A stretch of DNA of 64,000 nt from Paramecium sonneborni (taxonomy: Eukaryota > Ciliophora > Oligohymenophorea > Peniculida > Parameciidae), in assembly GCA_905182985.1 (NCBI GenBank), contig CAJJDN010000066.1, forward strand, positions 153,076-217,075, in the 5' to 3' direction. The notes under the pieces are model-generated. The model ran no database searches and was not told the origin of the DNA. It worked only from the letters and a program-made list of their open reading frames with translations. This document shows, in pieces, positions 48,701 to 60,716 of the stretch; the stretch's first letter is position 1; each line of letters opens with the position of its first letter. Position numbers and translations under genes: made by a program.

Positions 48701-50592
48701 AAAAAAATAAGTGATCCGACCTACATTAATTTAGAATAACCATTTTCTAAAAATTTGTTTACTAATTCATCATGCAAAGAAGCAATATAGTCTGGCATAA
48801 AATCGTATATATATTTATAATTTCCTACAGTTTCTGAAGGGCATTAAAAAAATTAAGATGCTTACTCTTTATTATAATTCAATAATTAACCCTAGTCATG
48901 AATTAAACTTGTTTAAAGAATCATAGATCTATCTAAGTTATGTATATTTTACTTTACTTGTGAGAAGAATTTAATTGTTAATTGTATATTCATTAAACTA
49001 TTTATCATATCTCAATAAATCATCAACTATTTTTTCTATTTCTAATGCCTAATTTATAATTTTAAATTTACTTTTTTTGTATTCACCATTATGATACCAA
49101 AATATAATTGTAATATTCTTAAAGTTAATATATCAGAATACTATTAACCCTTTATACAAAACTTTTATAAATTATATTCCTTTTGAATCACTGCTTTACA
49201 TTCAGATATCGCTTTTACATAAGGAATAATCTTATCCTATTGTCTTGATTAAGATGAAAACCCAAGCCTTAGATACTCCAATAAACCAAGTTTCTATTTT
49301 AATGTTGATTCTAAATAACTTAAACTTTCAATGCTCTTATATTAAGCTTAAAGAAATCCTGATATAGTTAATCTTGGAATCTCTGATTTTTTTGTTTGGA
49401 CTTCTTAAATTCTTTTTATTTAAGTATTAATTTCTTATGTAATAACATTCAGATAAGCTTTATTTAAAATACTATCACATTTATATTATGAATGAAATAA
49501 AATCAAAGATCTTAATGGATAAAATTATTAAGAATAATTACACTATATCTTTATTATTTATGAATCCTATTTATTTTTATCTGATAATAAAATTTAGATT
49601 AATTAAACCATAGAATGACTCTTAATATTTAATTAGCTTACCATTAGTATAGATTTTTATAATAATGTATGCTAATTTTTAAATTTGCTATAATTCAAAT
49701 ATTCAATTAACTAGCATTTCTATAATGTAATATTCTGATCAAGTAAATACAAGTCAAATAATCGTCTTCTTATATTGATTGTAATATAAATAGAAAACGA
49801 GAGTGTAATAAGCACAAAAATAAATTCCATATTTAATTCAAAACATAAGACTAGATTAATCATTATTACTTAATAAATTAAATAAAATGTGGCATTATAA
49901 TTTAGAATACTTTTTAAAAATAAAATTTTTGAAAAGTACTTAACTAAAAATAGTACAACACATGTTTCTGTTGATATTTCAGCAAGTAAAATTGCTAATA
50001 CTGTTATAGCTTCATAAAATAAATCAACTAAAAGGTTTTAATGGTAAATAATTCCTGTGAAATCAATTAATTATGTCTATTTACAAATTGACATCCATAA
50101 AATTTGTTAAATATACATAATCATATTACAAATTGTCAAAATATAAATTTATATGCTTGGATAATGATTAATTTAATAAAATATGGTATTCCATGTAGGA
50201 AGTATCAATATTTTATGCTAGATTTTAATCAATAACATAAGCAGATATTAACTATTTTGATAATTTTTAAAATATGTCACAAGTGCAACACAAATAACAT
50301 TTATTAATAGATGCAGAACAACCAAATAAATTAGCATCTATTGATTATCAATTATAATCAATTAATTGGTAATTACAAACTATGAGATAATACTAAAAAT
50401 CTTTCTAGTTTTAGACTCTAATAAATACCTTGTGTCTGTTTTTAAGCCAGAAATTAATGATAATTCCTAAAGTCCATTAATAATCAATAAAATTCTAATT
50501 GTTAGCATTAAAAGTTCTTTATGTTGTTTATGGAATGATTAGGAAAATGAAGTATACCCTTCCAAAAGAGTGAACAACTTTTTTTGCATCAT
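45718..50592 (-). CDS. giant multi-TM protein with PAS-like segment
   Basis: A very large ciliate membrane protein, about 1600 codons before introns. The N-terminal third (from MMQKKLFTLLEGYTSFSQSF) has many hydrophobic segments. The middle contains EYIVFDQDGIIMGITQKLF near 48550, which resembles the beta core of a PAS sensory domain. Near the C-terminal end there are more hydrophobic segments and long Asn/Gln/Ser-rich parts. Similar multi-TM plus PAS proteins form a large expanded family in ciliates, but I make that link only by layout. Introns were not worked out in full and both ends could shift slightly. The end used here is the first TGA of a frame running through VLGWMQIFCYFQF. Confidence 0.6.
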
Positions 50593-50750
50593 AGTCTTAT
50601 TTAAATTTTATAATAATAATTTTAATATTTATTAGAGTGTGTGATAATCGATTATTAATTAGTTAAATCATAGTTTGAATTAAAATCATCGAATTATTAT
50701 TATAGTGCTTATTTACTTATTGGATATTGATTAATACTTTTAATTAATTT

Positions 50751-51071
50751 ATGAAACCACTTACATTTGAAATTAAAATAGGAATAATATAAATATATGT
50801 GAGGAGTCGATAATATTAATATATCTAAAAAATTAAATTTTACTAATTTAAAAATTAATATAAGGTTAGAAAACAAAAAGTTTATTTTAATTGGATTATG
50901 TAATATTTCCTCATGAAAAGCAAAATATAAAATGTTTATTTAATTAATTAACAAAACTTAGTTCTTTTTAATATAAGTCTAACTTAATATTATTTAAATT
51001 AAGAAAAGCTGTTGTAAAAAATAATTTAAAATATTGAATTAACTCAGAATAGGAATTAGTAAATTAGATGA
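50751..51071 (+). CDS. possible small ORF (106 aa), unknown
   Basis: Frame of 107 codons from MKPLTFEIKIGIIQIYVRSR, basic and Gln/Tyr-rich, ending in TGA 45 bp before the third K+ channel start. No intron needed and no family. It could be chance. Confidence 0.3.
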
Positions 51072-51115
51072 AATTTATCTCATTTCATTAATTTTATTAT
51101 ATTATAAATAATATT

Positions 51116-54100
51116 ATGATAAGCCGAGATGCTGGATTTTAAGATCTGGAGAGTGGAATTCAAAGCAATAATTTATCATCAGGATAATTAGTTGATTTGG
51201 AATAAAATAGTCCAATGAATGTATAATAATTGGATCCAACTTTAGAGATTTCTAAATTATAATAACTAGAGGCTCTAAGAATGAAAAGAGATATATTTGA
51301 TAATAAACATAAGCAAGCATTAAATTTAGGAAATAAATCAGATATAAATGAGGAGGATTGTTTAATGAGTAATCTAAGGTAAGAATATTTGATATAATAG
51401 TGGAAAAAGGAGTGAACCACAAGGGTCAGTTAGTTCTTTAAGTTATAATAATAAGAAGCAAAAACCTTTGATTGCAAAAGCACCAAAGCATAAATCAAAC
51501 AAAACAATTTAATTCTAATAAAAATTAGAGTAGGATGACTTTGTAATAGCATCTCCATTAAATCAAAGTAATAATTTAGGAATTAAATCATATGCTAAGA
51601 TAGCAAAATATTAAACATTTGTATAATAATTGGAAGAGGAACAAGAGTAAAATGAGAAATAAAGGAAAGCACAATTGTAACGAGATACAGTGAAATAACA
51701 ATCATTAGTTTTAAGAGGAAAAAGTAGAGAAATGAAAACAGGGTATTATTATTTAATAAATAGAAAGATTAAATGATGTTTGGGGATAGAAAGCATTAAT
51801 AATTATTAGATTAGTATCTCGTTTCATTTAGTAATTAAAGACTAAAACTGAAAGAATTAAATTCAGATTAATAACTTAAAGAATATTTGAAGTAATTTGT
51901 GATAACAGTGCAAATTTTGAATATTTACTAATAAATAGATTAATTAAATAGAAACCAAGTTTTGGATTAATAATATTCCATCATTTTTAAAATAGAGCTT
52001 TAAAGCTTTTAAATGGAATAGAATAAATAAATGAGTTTATGAGTAAATATGTGAAAGTGATAAAACCTGATAGTTTATTTAAGATAGTTTGGGACATTAT
52101 CCTATTACTATTTATAGTAGTTAATATATTCTATATTCCAATTTATATAAGTTTTGATGTAAGATCATCTGGATTATTTGAATGGATATTTGATTTATTG
52201 CCTTCTTGGGTATTTATTGCAGAAATTTTATTAAATTTTAATACAGCATACTACGATAAAGGATTAATGCACGAGGATAGAAAGCAAATAATGAAACATT
52301 ATGTAAAGGGAAATTTTTTTTGGGATATAATAGTAGTGATTCCATTTTTGATTTCTTATTTAGATATTCCATTTGTGAGATATACATTATTATTGAGATT
52401 AACAAGATTATCACCATTAATGACAAGTATTGAAGAAGTTCTAAACTTAGAAGTATAATAAATATAAATAAAAATGTTAGGATAGTATATAAATATTTCT
52501 GGATTTATTGAAATTAATATTCTTTTTATTATTAACAGGACATTTTTGTGGATGTGCATGGCATTGGGTTGCAATAATAGAATATTAAGATTATGGATAA
52601 GAAGTAACTTGGTTGACTCGTTATGAACCAGATGCAATGAATTTGGAATGGTTTGATAGATATATAATATCTTTATATTGGAGTGTGATAACTACAGTTA
52701 CAGTAGGATATGGAGATATTGTTCCAGTTACTACAGTAGAGAGAGTATTTGTTATTTTAGTAACATTATTAATTTGTGGTGTGTTTGGTTATTGTCTATC
52801 TAATATTGGAAATATATTCAAATAAATAACAGATAAGAAAGCTATTTATAAATAAAGAATTAGAGAAATTAATTAACACATTAGAAAAAGAGGTTTAAGT
52901 TATAATTTGTAATTAAAAGTATTGTCAACTTTAAAATTATTTAGGTTAAAAAATATTTTGAATATTTCTTGAAAGTCAAATAAGAAGAAGATTAACATGC
53001 AGAATAATTTATAGAATAATTAACTAAACATTTAAGGGAAGAAGTCTTAATTGATATTTATAGTAAGACACTCAAACAATCAAGATTTTTAAGAGAGAAT
53101 TTTAGTGAATCTATTATTAATAGATTATGTTAAATTGTTAAAGAAACTAAGTTATATCCTGAATAAGTACTTTTTTAAAGAAATGACTCTCCTAAAGCAT
53201 TATGGTTTGTTCTATCTGGTGCTGTTGAATATGTTGCTGATCATTAAAGTATATTATTAATCTTCTATTATCATTAGATGAAGATGATCATTATTACACT
53301 GAAACATTCTTAAAAAAATTAACTCAAGGGTACTCTATTTGCCTATATAATTTAGAGCAGTTATTGGTGAAAGAGAATTTATATCTTAAACCCCCTATGA
53401 ATATAATGCAAGAGCTACTAAATTTACTTAACTTTTAGTTGTTGAGTAGTCTTATTTATTTTATTTAGTTATTAATAATTCTATTTAATTTTGTAAGAAA
53501 ATAATGATGAATTTTAAAAATATTGTTTAGCTAAAGACAATCTATTATTTAATACCAATTATAAAGCTTTTGGATAAATTTGTGAAATTTGTGGATGGAC
53601 TCATAGATTTATTCAGTAAATTTATCCATTTATTTAGATGTCCTTTCGTCTTTCTATAACCCAATAAAAATAAAATAGCAAGTTCTTTTGTATCAACTAA
53701 AATTAATAAAAGATTGAAATTTCCATATAGAACTCTACCTAAAACTAATTGGAGAAATACTGTAATTGAAGTTTAAGAAGCTGCTCTAGGCTATATAGTA
53801 CTTAATAACATAATACCAGAAAAGTATTTATTATATTATTATAATAGAGAAATAAATGATAATTATCTTATTAATTTGGGTTTTGAATTAAATGAAAAAG
53901 ATGATGAACTTTCTAAAATTGTGCCCATTAAAAAAAATTCGATGTCTAAAGATCCAAAAATCTTATCTCAATATGAAAATAATTCTTAATAATAACCTAT
54001 ACAATAACCTTCGATATAAACTGTATTATAAGATTAAAAATCATAAAATTAGACAGCCATATTTCATAAAGAAGGATAAAAAATTAATTTAACAAATGTA

Positions 54101-55163
54101 AATTTAAAATTTATATTTTAGGAAAGTATTATTGATTGGGATTAGGGTAGTTAATTAAAAAAAAGCATGAACAGAATAAAATTTTAAGGTCTAGATAGAG
54201 GAAGAACATTATAATCAATTAAAGGAAAATATCATCAAAATAATGGTGGAGGAGCTGATATATTAGAAGAATCTATGATCTAAGAAGAGGTTAAAATTCA
54301 AAATACTAATATTGGATCTTAAAATTATATTCATAATAAACTGAAAATGGTAAAAAGTAAACATAATAATTAAAATGCTATTGGAATAAGAAAAGTATCA
54401 TGGCTTGAATTTGATAGTGGGATATCTTAACATTAAGGTTATTAAAATTTATATTATTTTAGATGGGAAAACAGCCTAATTATTTAACAAATAGATTAGT
54501 AAAGGTAGTGAGTCCAATTTTGATTAATCTCCTCCTCTTAATTAATAAGAAAATCAAATTAAATAAAGAATAGAAGCTAGAGAAAATAGCATAATTTCAA
54601 AAAAAACAAATAATAAGTAAATATTTTAAGATTTTAGTATTGATATAACAAGAAGAAAAAAGAGAAGGAAAACTACTTAACTCTTATAATTCTTTTAAGG
54701 AATTGAAGGTGATACTAAATCAACAAAAAAAGTCGAAAAAAGTATATTAGGAAATGATGTATACAGTTCAAGTGTTTATACAACTGGAGGACCAAGTAAT
54801 ACTGCATTATTGGATAGCAATAATAAAGAAAATAATGTAGCAACAGATAATAATAGTGTTCATGTTGCACATTCTTTTGATGGCATTTAAAAAAGAATCT
54901 AAGACATTGTTCATGTTCATTTTGAACTGGATTTAGATAGATATAAATCTTCTAAATATTATTTCCCTGATTTTAATTTAGAAGTTGTATTATAAAAAAT
55001 TGCTTTATATTATGATAAATTGAATGATAAACAAAACGAATTTGATATGAGGGAAATGAAAAGAACAAAAACTAATATGACTCTCTTTGATAGAATTAGA
55101 TAAGCAAAAAACACTACAGTTAGAGGGAGTTTCCTTGATAGATCATTAAAAGAAAATGATTGA
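51116..55163 (+). CDS. CNBD-type K+ channel with zinc knuckle, copy C
   Basis: Six-segment K+ channel of the same class as the pair at 32693-38367 but more distant. S1 reads FKIVWDIILLLFIVVNIFYI; the S4 region reads RYTLLLRLTRLSPL. The pore reads SVITTVTVGYGDIVP. The CNBD includes LWFVLSGAVEY and AVIGEREFIS. After it comes CEICGWTHRFIQC, a CX2CX3HX4C knuckle one residue shorter than in the other two. A long low-complexity tail (about 450 residues, Asn/Gln/Ser-rich) ends FLDRSLKEND. Introns include about 51380-51401, 52452-52479, 52919-52944, 53248-53276, 53330-53355, 53619-53640 and a 25-nt intron near 54438. A possible 38-nt intron near 53493 is uncertain. Confidence 0.88.
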
Positions 55164-55525
55164 ATATAAAAAGACTTAAAACACCACTTTTTTTTCAAAA
55201 GAAAATTTATAAACATTTAATTATTTATTTTATGGTAAAGTTAAACTTGAACTTTTTTACGGTTATTATATAATTATTATTTTTCTCTTTATTTCTGGTT
55301 AAATCTCTTAAAATCCTTTTGTGATTTTTATATATTGTATCATTCTAAAAATTTGAAAATTTCTTTATATTTTTTCTGTTTTTATAAAAAAATACAGAAT
55401 TTTCTTTAAAAAATTTATATTGATTTAATCAAATTAGTAATAGAAAGAATGAACGATAATTTAAATAACAAAAAATCTCAAATTTTTATCTAAATTAATA
55501 AGTTTTTCATTTTAATAAAATTTAG
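55164..55525. other. gene-free AT-rich stretch
   Basis: About 360 bp downstream of the third K+ channel. It has poly-A/T runs and no convincing ORF. Confidence 0.4.
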
Positions 55526-55863
55526 ATGAAAATCTCAATCTATTTGATTTGGAAAAGTAATTAAATAAGAAAGACAAATAATGATGAAAGGAGTGAATAT
55601 TTATTAAATTTTAAAGAGTTCTAAGAATTAGTAGATTTATTAAGATTGTTTTGAATAAGGATTTAATAAAAATAAGTCAAGAATTTTTATTAATAAAAAG
55701 TTAATTTATGGTGCATATAGATTTCTATATAATATATATGATTGAAATAAAATTTTATGTAGAAATGAATGATATGAAAAAATAATAGTATCTACTTTAT
55801 TTAAGATTGGAATCATATGAATATATTAAGAAAATTTTTATAAAATAATGGAAAAATGTTTGA
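55526..55863 (+). CDS. possible small ORF (102 aa), doubtful
   Basis: The first exon contains NNDERSEYLLNFKEFQELVD, which looks protein-like. A 29-nt candidate intron starting GTTTTG joins it to a second frame ending IKKIFIKQWKNV, giving a multiple of three. The GTT donor is less usual here. No family. Confidence 0.25.
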
Positions 55864-55888
55864 AAATTTATAAATTTATATAAATTAA

Positions 55889-56104
55889 ATGGGATGTCTT
55901 TAATCAAAGAGAATGTTAAAAGAATCATAAACAAAATTAAAATAGGATAGTCCTTAATAATATGATCCAAACAGTAAATAATAAATATATAATAAATAGA
56001 GAGAGAGACGCAATATTAAGTTATTGTAAATGGAATATTTTTTGATGCACTCAATTCAGATGAGTGATACTTTCCTTTCATTTAGATTCTCAAAAATTGA
56101 TTGA
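55889..56104 (+). CDS. small MGC-start protein (71 aa), possible lipid-anchored
   Basis: The N-terminus MGCLQSKRMLKES fits the pattern for N-myristoylation at Gly2 with palmitoylation at Cys3, as in small membrane-anchored proteins. The rest is basic and Gln-rich. As an intronless ORF it overlaps the 3' end of the convergent HMG-CoA lyase gene by 15 nt. Splicing a 34-nt GT...CAG segment near 56025-56058 would end it earlier and remove the overlap. Confidence 0.45.
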
Positions 56105-57122
56105 TATGTTTTATCGATTTAACAAACCACAAATAAAATCTGAAGCTTTTTTGAGTTTTTCTTTATCAATACCGGTTTCTATTCCCAAATAATTCAACGA
56201 ATTAATGACAGTTTCTGTAGCTACATTTCCACTAGGTTTACCTGCATATGGACAACCTCCTAAACCTGAAACTGATGAATCTACCACTTAAATGCCATGC
56301 TATATAATTAATTTCAGAATTAAATTACTTCTAAAGCAACCAGTATGTTAGGAATAGCTCTATCATAAGTATCATGAAAATGAACAGCTAATTTTTTAAA
56401 GTCGAATTAAGAAAGAGCTTACATTAAATTTTTAGTTTTCTCTGGAGTCCCTACTCCAATTGTATCTCCCAATGAAACTTCATAACAACCTTAATATAAT
56501 AGTTTATTTTTTTGAATACCCATTTCAAATAATTTTTATGTTACTTCCACTACTTTTAAAGGATTGATATCCCCTTCATATGGACATCCCATGACACATG
56601 ATACATATCCTCTTATTTTTATTCCATTTTATTATGCTTTTATTACCACATCATTAAATCTTTTTAGTGAATCAGCCTATACATATTAAATAATACTTAC
56701 AATAGAACAATTTATATTTTTTTAAGAAAATGCTTCAGATGCTGCTCCAAATACAGCTATTTCTTTAACATCAACTTTTAATGCTTAATCTAATCCAGTT
56801 ACATTAGGAACTAAAACAGGATAACTAATATTTGGATATTTATCTATTTTAGAATAAACTTCAGAGGCATCTCCCATTTATGGTACCCATTTCTTTGATA
56901 CAAAACTTGTTGTCTCTATAGCTTAAAATCCACATTAAGATAATCTTTAGATTGATTTTATTCATACAGATTTATGAATTTTATTTTATTTTCACTTTCC
57001 ACTATTGTCTTTTCATTTTATAATCCATCTCTAGGTCCCATTTCTACAATTTTTACTTTTTATGGCAACTTTATATTCTTGTACTTTTGAAGTTATGACA
57101 ATAAATTATTGACTCTACTCAT
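56090..57122 (-). CDS. HMGCL: hydroxymethylglutaryl-CoA lyase
   Basis: This enzyme cleaves HMG-CoA to acetoacetate and acetyl-CoA in leucine breakdown and ketone-body formation. The N-terminal motif [15 protein letters not shown] carries the metal-binding Asp and the Arg of the active site. [20 protein letters not shown] and [11 protein letters not shown] follow, then SEAFSQKNINCSI. The C-terminal end is [18 protein letters not shown]. The central region includes the signature GCPYEG loop with the catalytic Cys, read in the minus strand near 56580. Several short introns are needed, one being 23 nt near 56937. There is no obvious mitochondrial targeting peptide before the catalytic domain, only about 25 residues. 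Confidence 0.92.
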
Positions 57123-57711
57123 AAATAAAATGATGGCTTAATTATAACAGAAATTATTAGAAATTATAAAAAATCTCACTAAAAAACATATATCTCTATA
57201 ATTCGTAAATTCTTACTATGATGTATAATATCAAATAAAGTTATCCTAAACAAATTTACTCTGTAAAGTTAATTCTAATTTATAGAACTACTAATAAAAA
57301 TAGTTTGTTTTAAATAAAAGAAATAATTTATATTGATCATTTAGATTTAATCTCAAATAATTTCTTATTTAAAAAATATTGGTATTAATTAGCTTTGATT
57401 TTTTTAAATATAGATATTTAAAAAAATTATGTATTTTTAGAATTAAATCTTCTTCTATAAGGATGTTTATTTTATAATACTAACAATGATTATTTTTCAC
57501 AGATTTTAATAATCTATATTTTTATTTAATTATTAAAATTAAAAAAACTTAAATGAGAATCAAAAAAAGTTTTAGAAAGAGTTAAATTCTAATTTGATTA
57601 AATGTTGATCTAAAAATAGTTGGAAGATATTAATAATAATATAAATTGATTTTAAATATAATCACATTATTCTTAAAAAGAATTGATACATATTAATTTA
57701 TTTAAACCTCA
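57123..57711. other. intergenic stretch, one doubtful ORF
   Basis: About 590 bp between the HMGCL start and the glycylase stop. A 69-codon frame at 57130-57336 (+) begins MMAQLQQKLLEIIKNLTKKH, but it starts 8 bp from the HMGCL start codon and has no family, so I do not call it as a gene. The rest is AT-rich without structure that I can see. Confidence 0.3.
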
Positions 57712-59926
57712 TCATAATAATTTAGTATCACTGTTGTATATTAATTAGAACCCACCAATTTTCTTTTTAGTTTTATTCTAATTATCGACAACAACTTTAG
57801 CAATGTCTTCAAGCATTTTAGGAATGATTTATGCAGTGACTGGAGTTGTAGTATCACTAGAAGGTGACATATTAACTTCAATTAACCAAGAATTAAATTA
57901 ATCATCAATCATAAAATCGTATCCATAAACTTCAAAGGAACGCTTTCTATTTTTTAATTAATCACTACAACATTTTAGACTATTAATAACAATTTCTTTA
58001 AATTTAGGTTATATTTTTTCAGCAAAAACATCCCAACCAAATTCTTCTAATAAATATTATTAAAAATCATCTTATGTCCACATATTCCCTTTAATTTCTG
58101 ATTTATGGAATTTTTATGAATATTTGGCAATAGCATTGTTAGTAAGATGAGCAAATCTATTATGAAACTAATCAATATCAAATTCTTCTGCTGAAAATCT
58201 AATATAACATTCATTATAGAAATATATTTTTAAAGGAACTAATTCTGTTACTATTATCCATTATCTAATATCAAACTTACGATTTTTAATAATCAAAGGA
58301 TTCTCAATATATTTCATAGCAACATAATTCATAGTTTCTTTATTTACATTATCCAAAATTTGATATAAATCATCAAGACATCTAATACCTCTTCCTCTAG
58401 AAGAATATTCAGGCTTAACAATCCAAATATTTCTAGTTCCTTAAAGAGAATTCTAAGGATTTTTACTAAGTTGTTTAAGTAATTCTTTTATTTACGGAAC
58501 ATATTTTTATAAAAATTAAACTCCTTCATAATCTTCATATCCATTTAATTTTAGTTATTATTCTATATAATCTTAAATTAAAATTTCTTTAGGTTTTTCT
58601 GGATCTTTTAATAGAACTATCCATTCACCAGGATGAATAAATGGATATTCATCTCTTAAAATACTTTTAATCATATTAATTAAAGATTTATTTACTCTAT
58701 TCATAACAACTAAACAAAGTCTTATTCTGAATCTCTATCTATATGTTAATTAATTAATATTATAAGATTACTATTTATCTTCTTTTATTCTTAATGTATT
58801 ATTATTTTGATCTTCAAACTTAATAGTATTATTATAATTTAATTCTGGTCTTATTGTATTATTTTATTATTCATCTCCTTTATTATTATTATTATATTCG
58901 TCATCGTCTTCTGGTTCAACAATTATTTTATTTTAATTATTATTATTCGATAAACTTTATTCAAATTCCAATAATATACTATGAATTTTAGATATTTTAA
59001 AATCTTCAATGAAATCTGAAAAATCAACTAAATCTCCAAGATCATAACATCTTGGAAAGAATGATTCCCAATTATTTATACATCTAATATTTCTAGCCAA
59101 TCCATATTTAGAACATAAACATTAATTACAATCAAAATGATTAATCTATTGAAATTCCATCAAATTCATAAAATCATCACTTCTTAAACTACAAGTCCAT
59201 TTTAAATCAAAAAATGGACTATATGCATCATCATTTTCTGCCCAATTTCTTTCTAATAATGCATCTCTTAATGCATGATATCCACTAGTTATTATAAATA
59301 CTTTTTAATTTAAAGCTACATTATTTTTTTTTTTCCATGTAGGATAATCTTAAATTCCTCTAGCACTTATTTTTTTCTTTTTTGGTGTTTCATCTTCTTC
59401 ATCCTATTCAAAATCTCTTTAACTATTTTTTATTGCAACTGATTTCTTTTTTGGACTGTATTTCAATAATTCAAGTTAAATTTACACTTTCAAATTATTA
59501 TTATTTTATACATAACATTTTAAATGTGCTTCTATACTTATAACGAACTTTATTGCTTAAAAATTTTTTTATTTTTTATAGATGTTCCTCTGGGTTCTCC
59601 TTTGATAAAGAAACTACTCTTATTAATTTTAAATCATCTTTCACTATTTTATCAAAATAATATTCTTTTTTTCCCATCAAAACTAATAATTGAATTAAAT
59701 TATATCGCAATGGATTTAGATCTTCATTCTTTTATTAAGACTCTTCTATTAAAGGTGCTAGTTTCTTTTATGTTGTTAATGCTCTTTATTACATTTGTGG
59801 TTCTTCAATATTATCTTCCAATTTCTTTAAAGTTCTTAATTGTCCTCGTATTGGCTCTTTTGATTTTGATTTTATTAACTACCCTTTTGATTTCATTGAT
59901 TAAAACAATTTAACATTCAAATTCAT
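57712..59926 (-). CDS. TTLL3-type tubulin glycylase (about 715 aa)
   Basis: This is a tubulin-tyrosine-ligase-like enzyme of the glycylase branch, which adds glycine side chains to axonemal tubulin. Glycylase-type N-terminal motifs are QKVFIITSGYHALRDALLER, FFDLKWTCS, SKYGLARNIRCINNW, then SFFPRCYDLGD and FIEDFKISK. The ATP-grasp part ends with WLIEVNMSPSSDTT, the TTL family signature. The C-terminus is KKIGGFQLIYNSDTKLL. I place the start at 59926 because the frame from MNLNVKLFQSMKSKGQ reads, after a 25-nt intron (59487-59511), directly into the kinase-like core. It has a Lys-rich tract and an acidic Asn-rich insert (about residues 310-380). Confidence 0.87.
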
Positions 59927-60012
59927 GCTTGCCTTATTTCCTTAAACATTGAAATATGATGCACGATTATCTAACATTTTTTATTAGTATAATTTTATAA
60001 AAATCAATAATT

Positions 60013-60601
60013 TCAATTATGTTCACCTAATTTTCTAGGAATTAGATATTTATTCACAATATATTAATTATTTATTACAACAGAAGGAGTGTAACTTCGA
60101 ATTCTTTTATTTCCATTATTTTTTGGACTTGAAATCATGCTTAATTTTTTTGTAAGTACTCCTATCTATTAATTATGTTCTCCTATATATTTTAAAGTAT
60201 AGAATCCTTTTGTAGTTTCTACGGTATTTGAAGCCTATTACAATGGCGAACATATCCATCTGCTATAAGTGGCTCTAAATTCATTTGTATTAAGTCTACT
60301 ACCCCCAGCTGATCGACTTTATCTTGATATATCATTCATTTTTGGAGTTTCCATATAAAACTACTTTCCTCTCTCATTAAAGTTATTAAGCTTAATTTTA
60401 GGTTAATTTGCAGAAGGCCATCTGACTCTTGGTTAAATATTTCTAATCAATGGGCTTATTGGTTTTGATTCTTCAAATGAAAATTCAATCTTAATAGGTT
60501 TCTATTCATGAACAGAGTAACAAAATCGATGATTGTAAAAACCTTTTGTAGTAACCTAGTTAATATATATCAAATTATTTACTTACAAGGCTGTTATACA
60601 T
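60013..60601 (-). CDS. small basic protein with repeated TTKGFY motif (185 aa)
   Basis: After the first five codons (MYNSL) a 31-nt intron is removed. The protein then reads VTTKGFYNHRF and, later, VETTKGFYTLKYIGEH. The two copies of TTKGFY are about 105 residues apart. It is rich in Arg, Ser, Pro and Asn, without membrane segments. Such short basic repeat proteins are often microtubule-associated in cilia, but I cannot name it. The spliced length is exactly 186 codons. It lies 87 bp from the glycylase start, tandem on the same strand. Confidence 0.65.
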
Positions 60602-60716
60602 TTTATATATTATTATAAAATAGCAATTTAAAAATTGTTGACTTAAGGATCAAGGTAATTAGAAATAAGGAAGAAGAAAATAGATTCGATAATTAAATAT
60701 TCGGTTCATATCATAT

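Noticed and set aside
52238..52637. Minus-strand frames of 62 and 93 aa
   Set aside because: They lie antisense to the membrane segments of the third K+ channel and have no features of their own.
57130..57336. 68-aa plus-strand frame upstream of HMGCL
   Set aside because: It starts 8 bp from the opposite HMGCL start and shows no family or codon pattern; chance is likely in a one-stop code.
59524..59913. 129-aa hydrophobic plus-strand frame
   Set aside because: It is antisense to the first exon of the glycylase gene, which reads as a good protein on the other strand.
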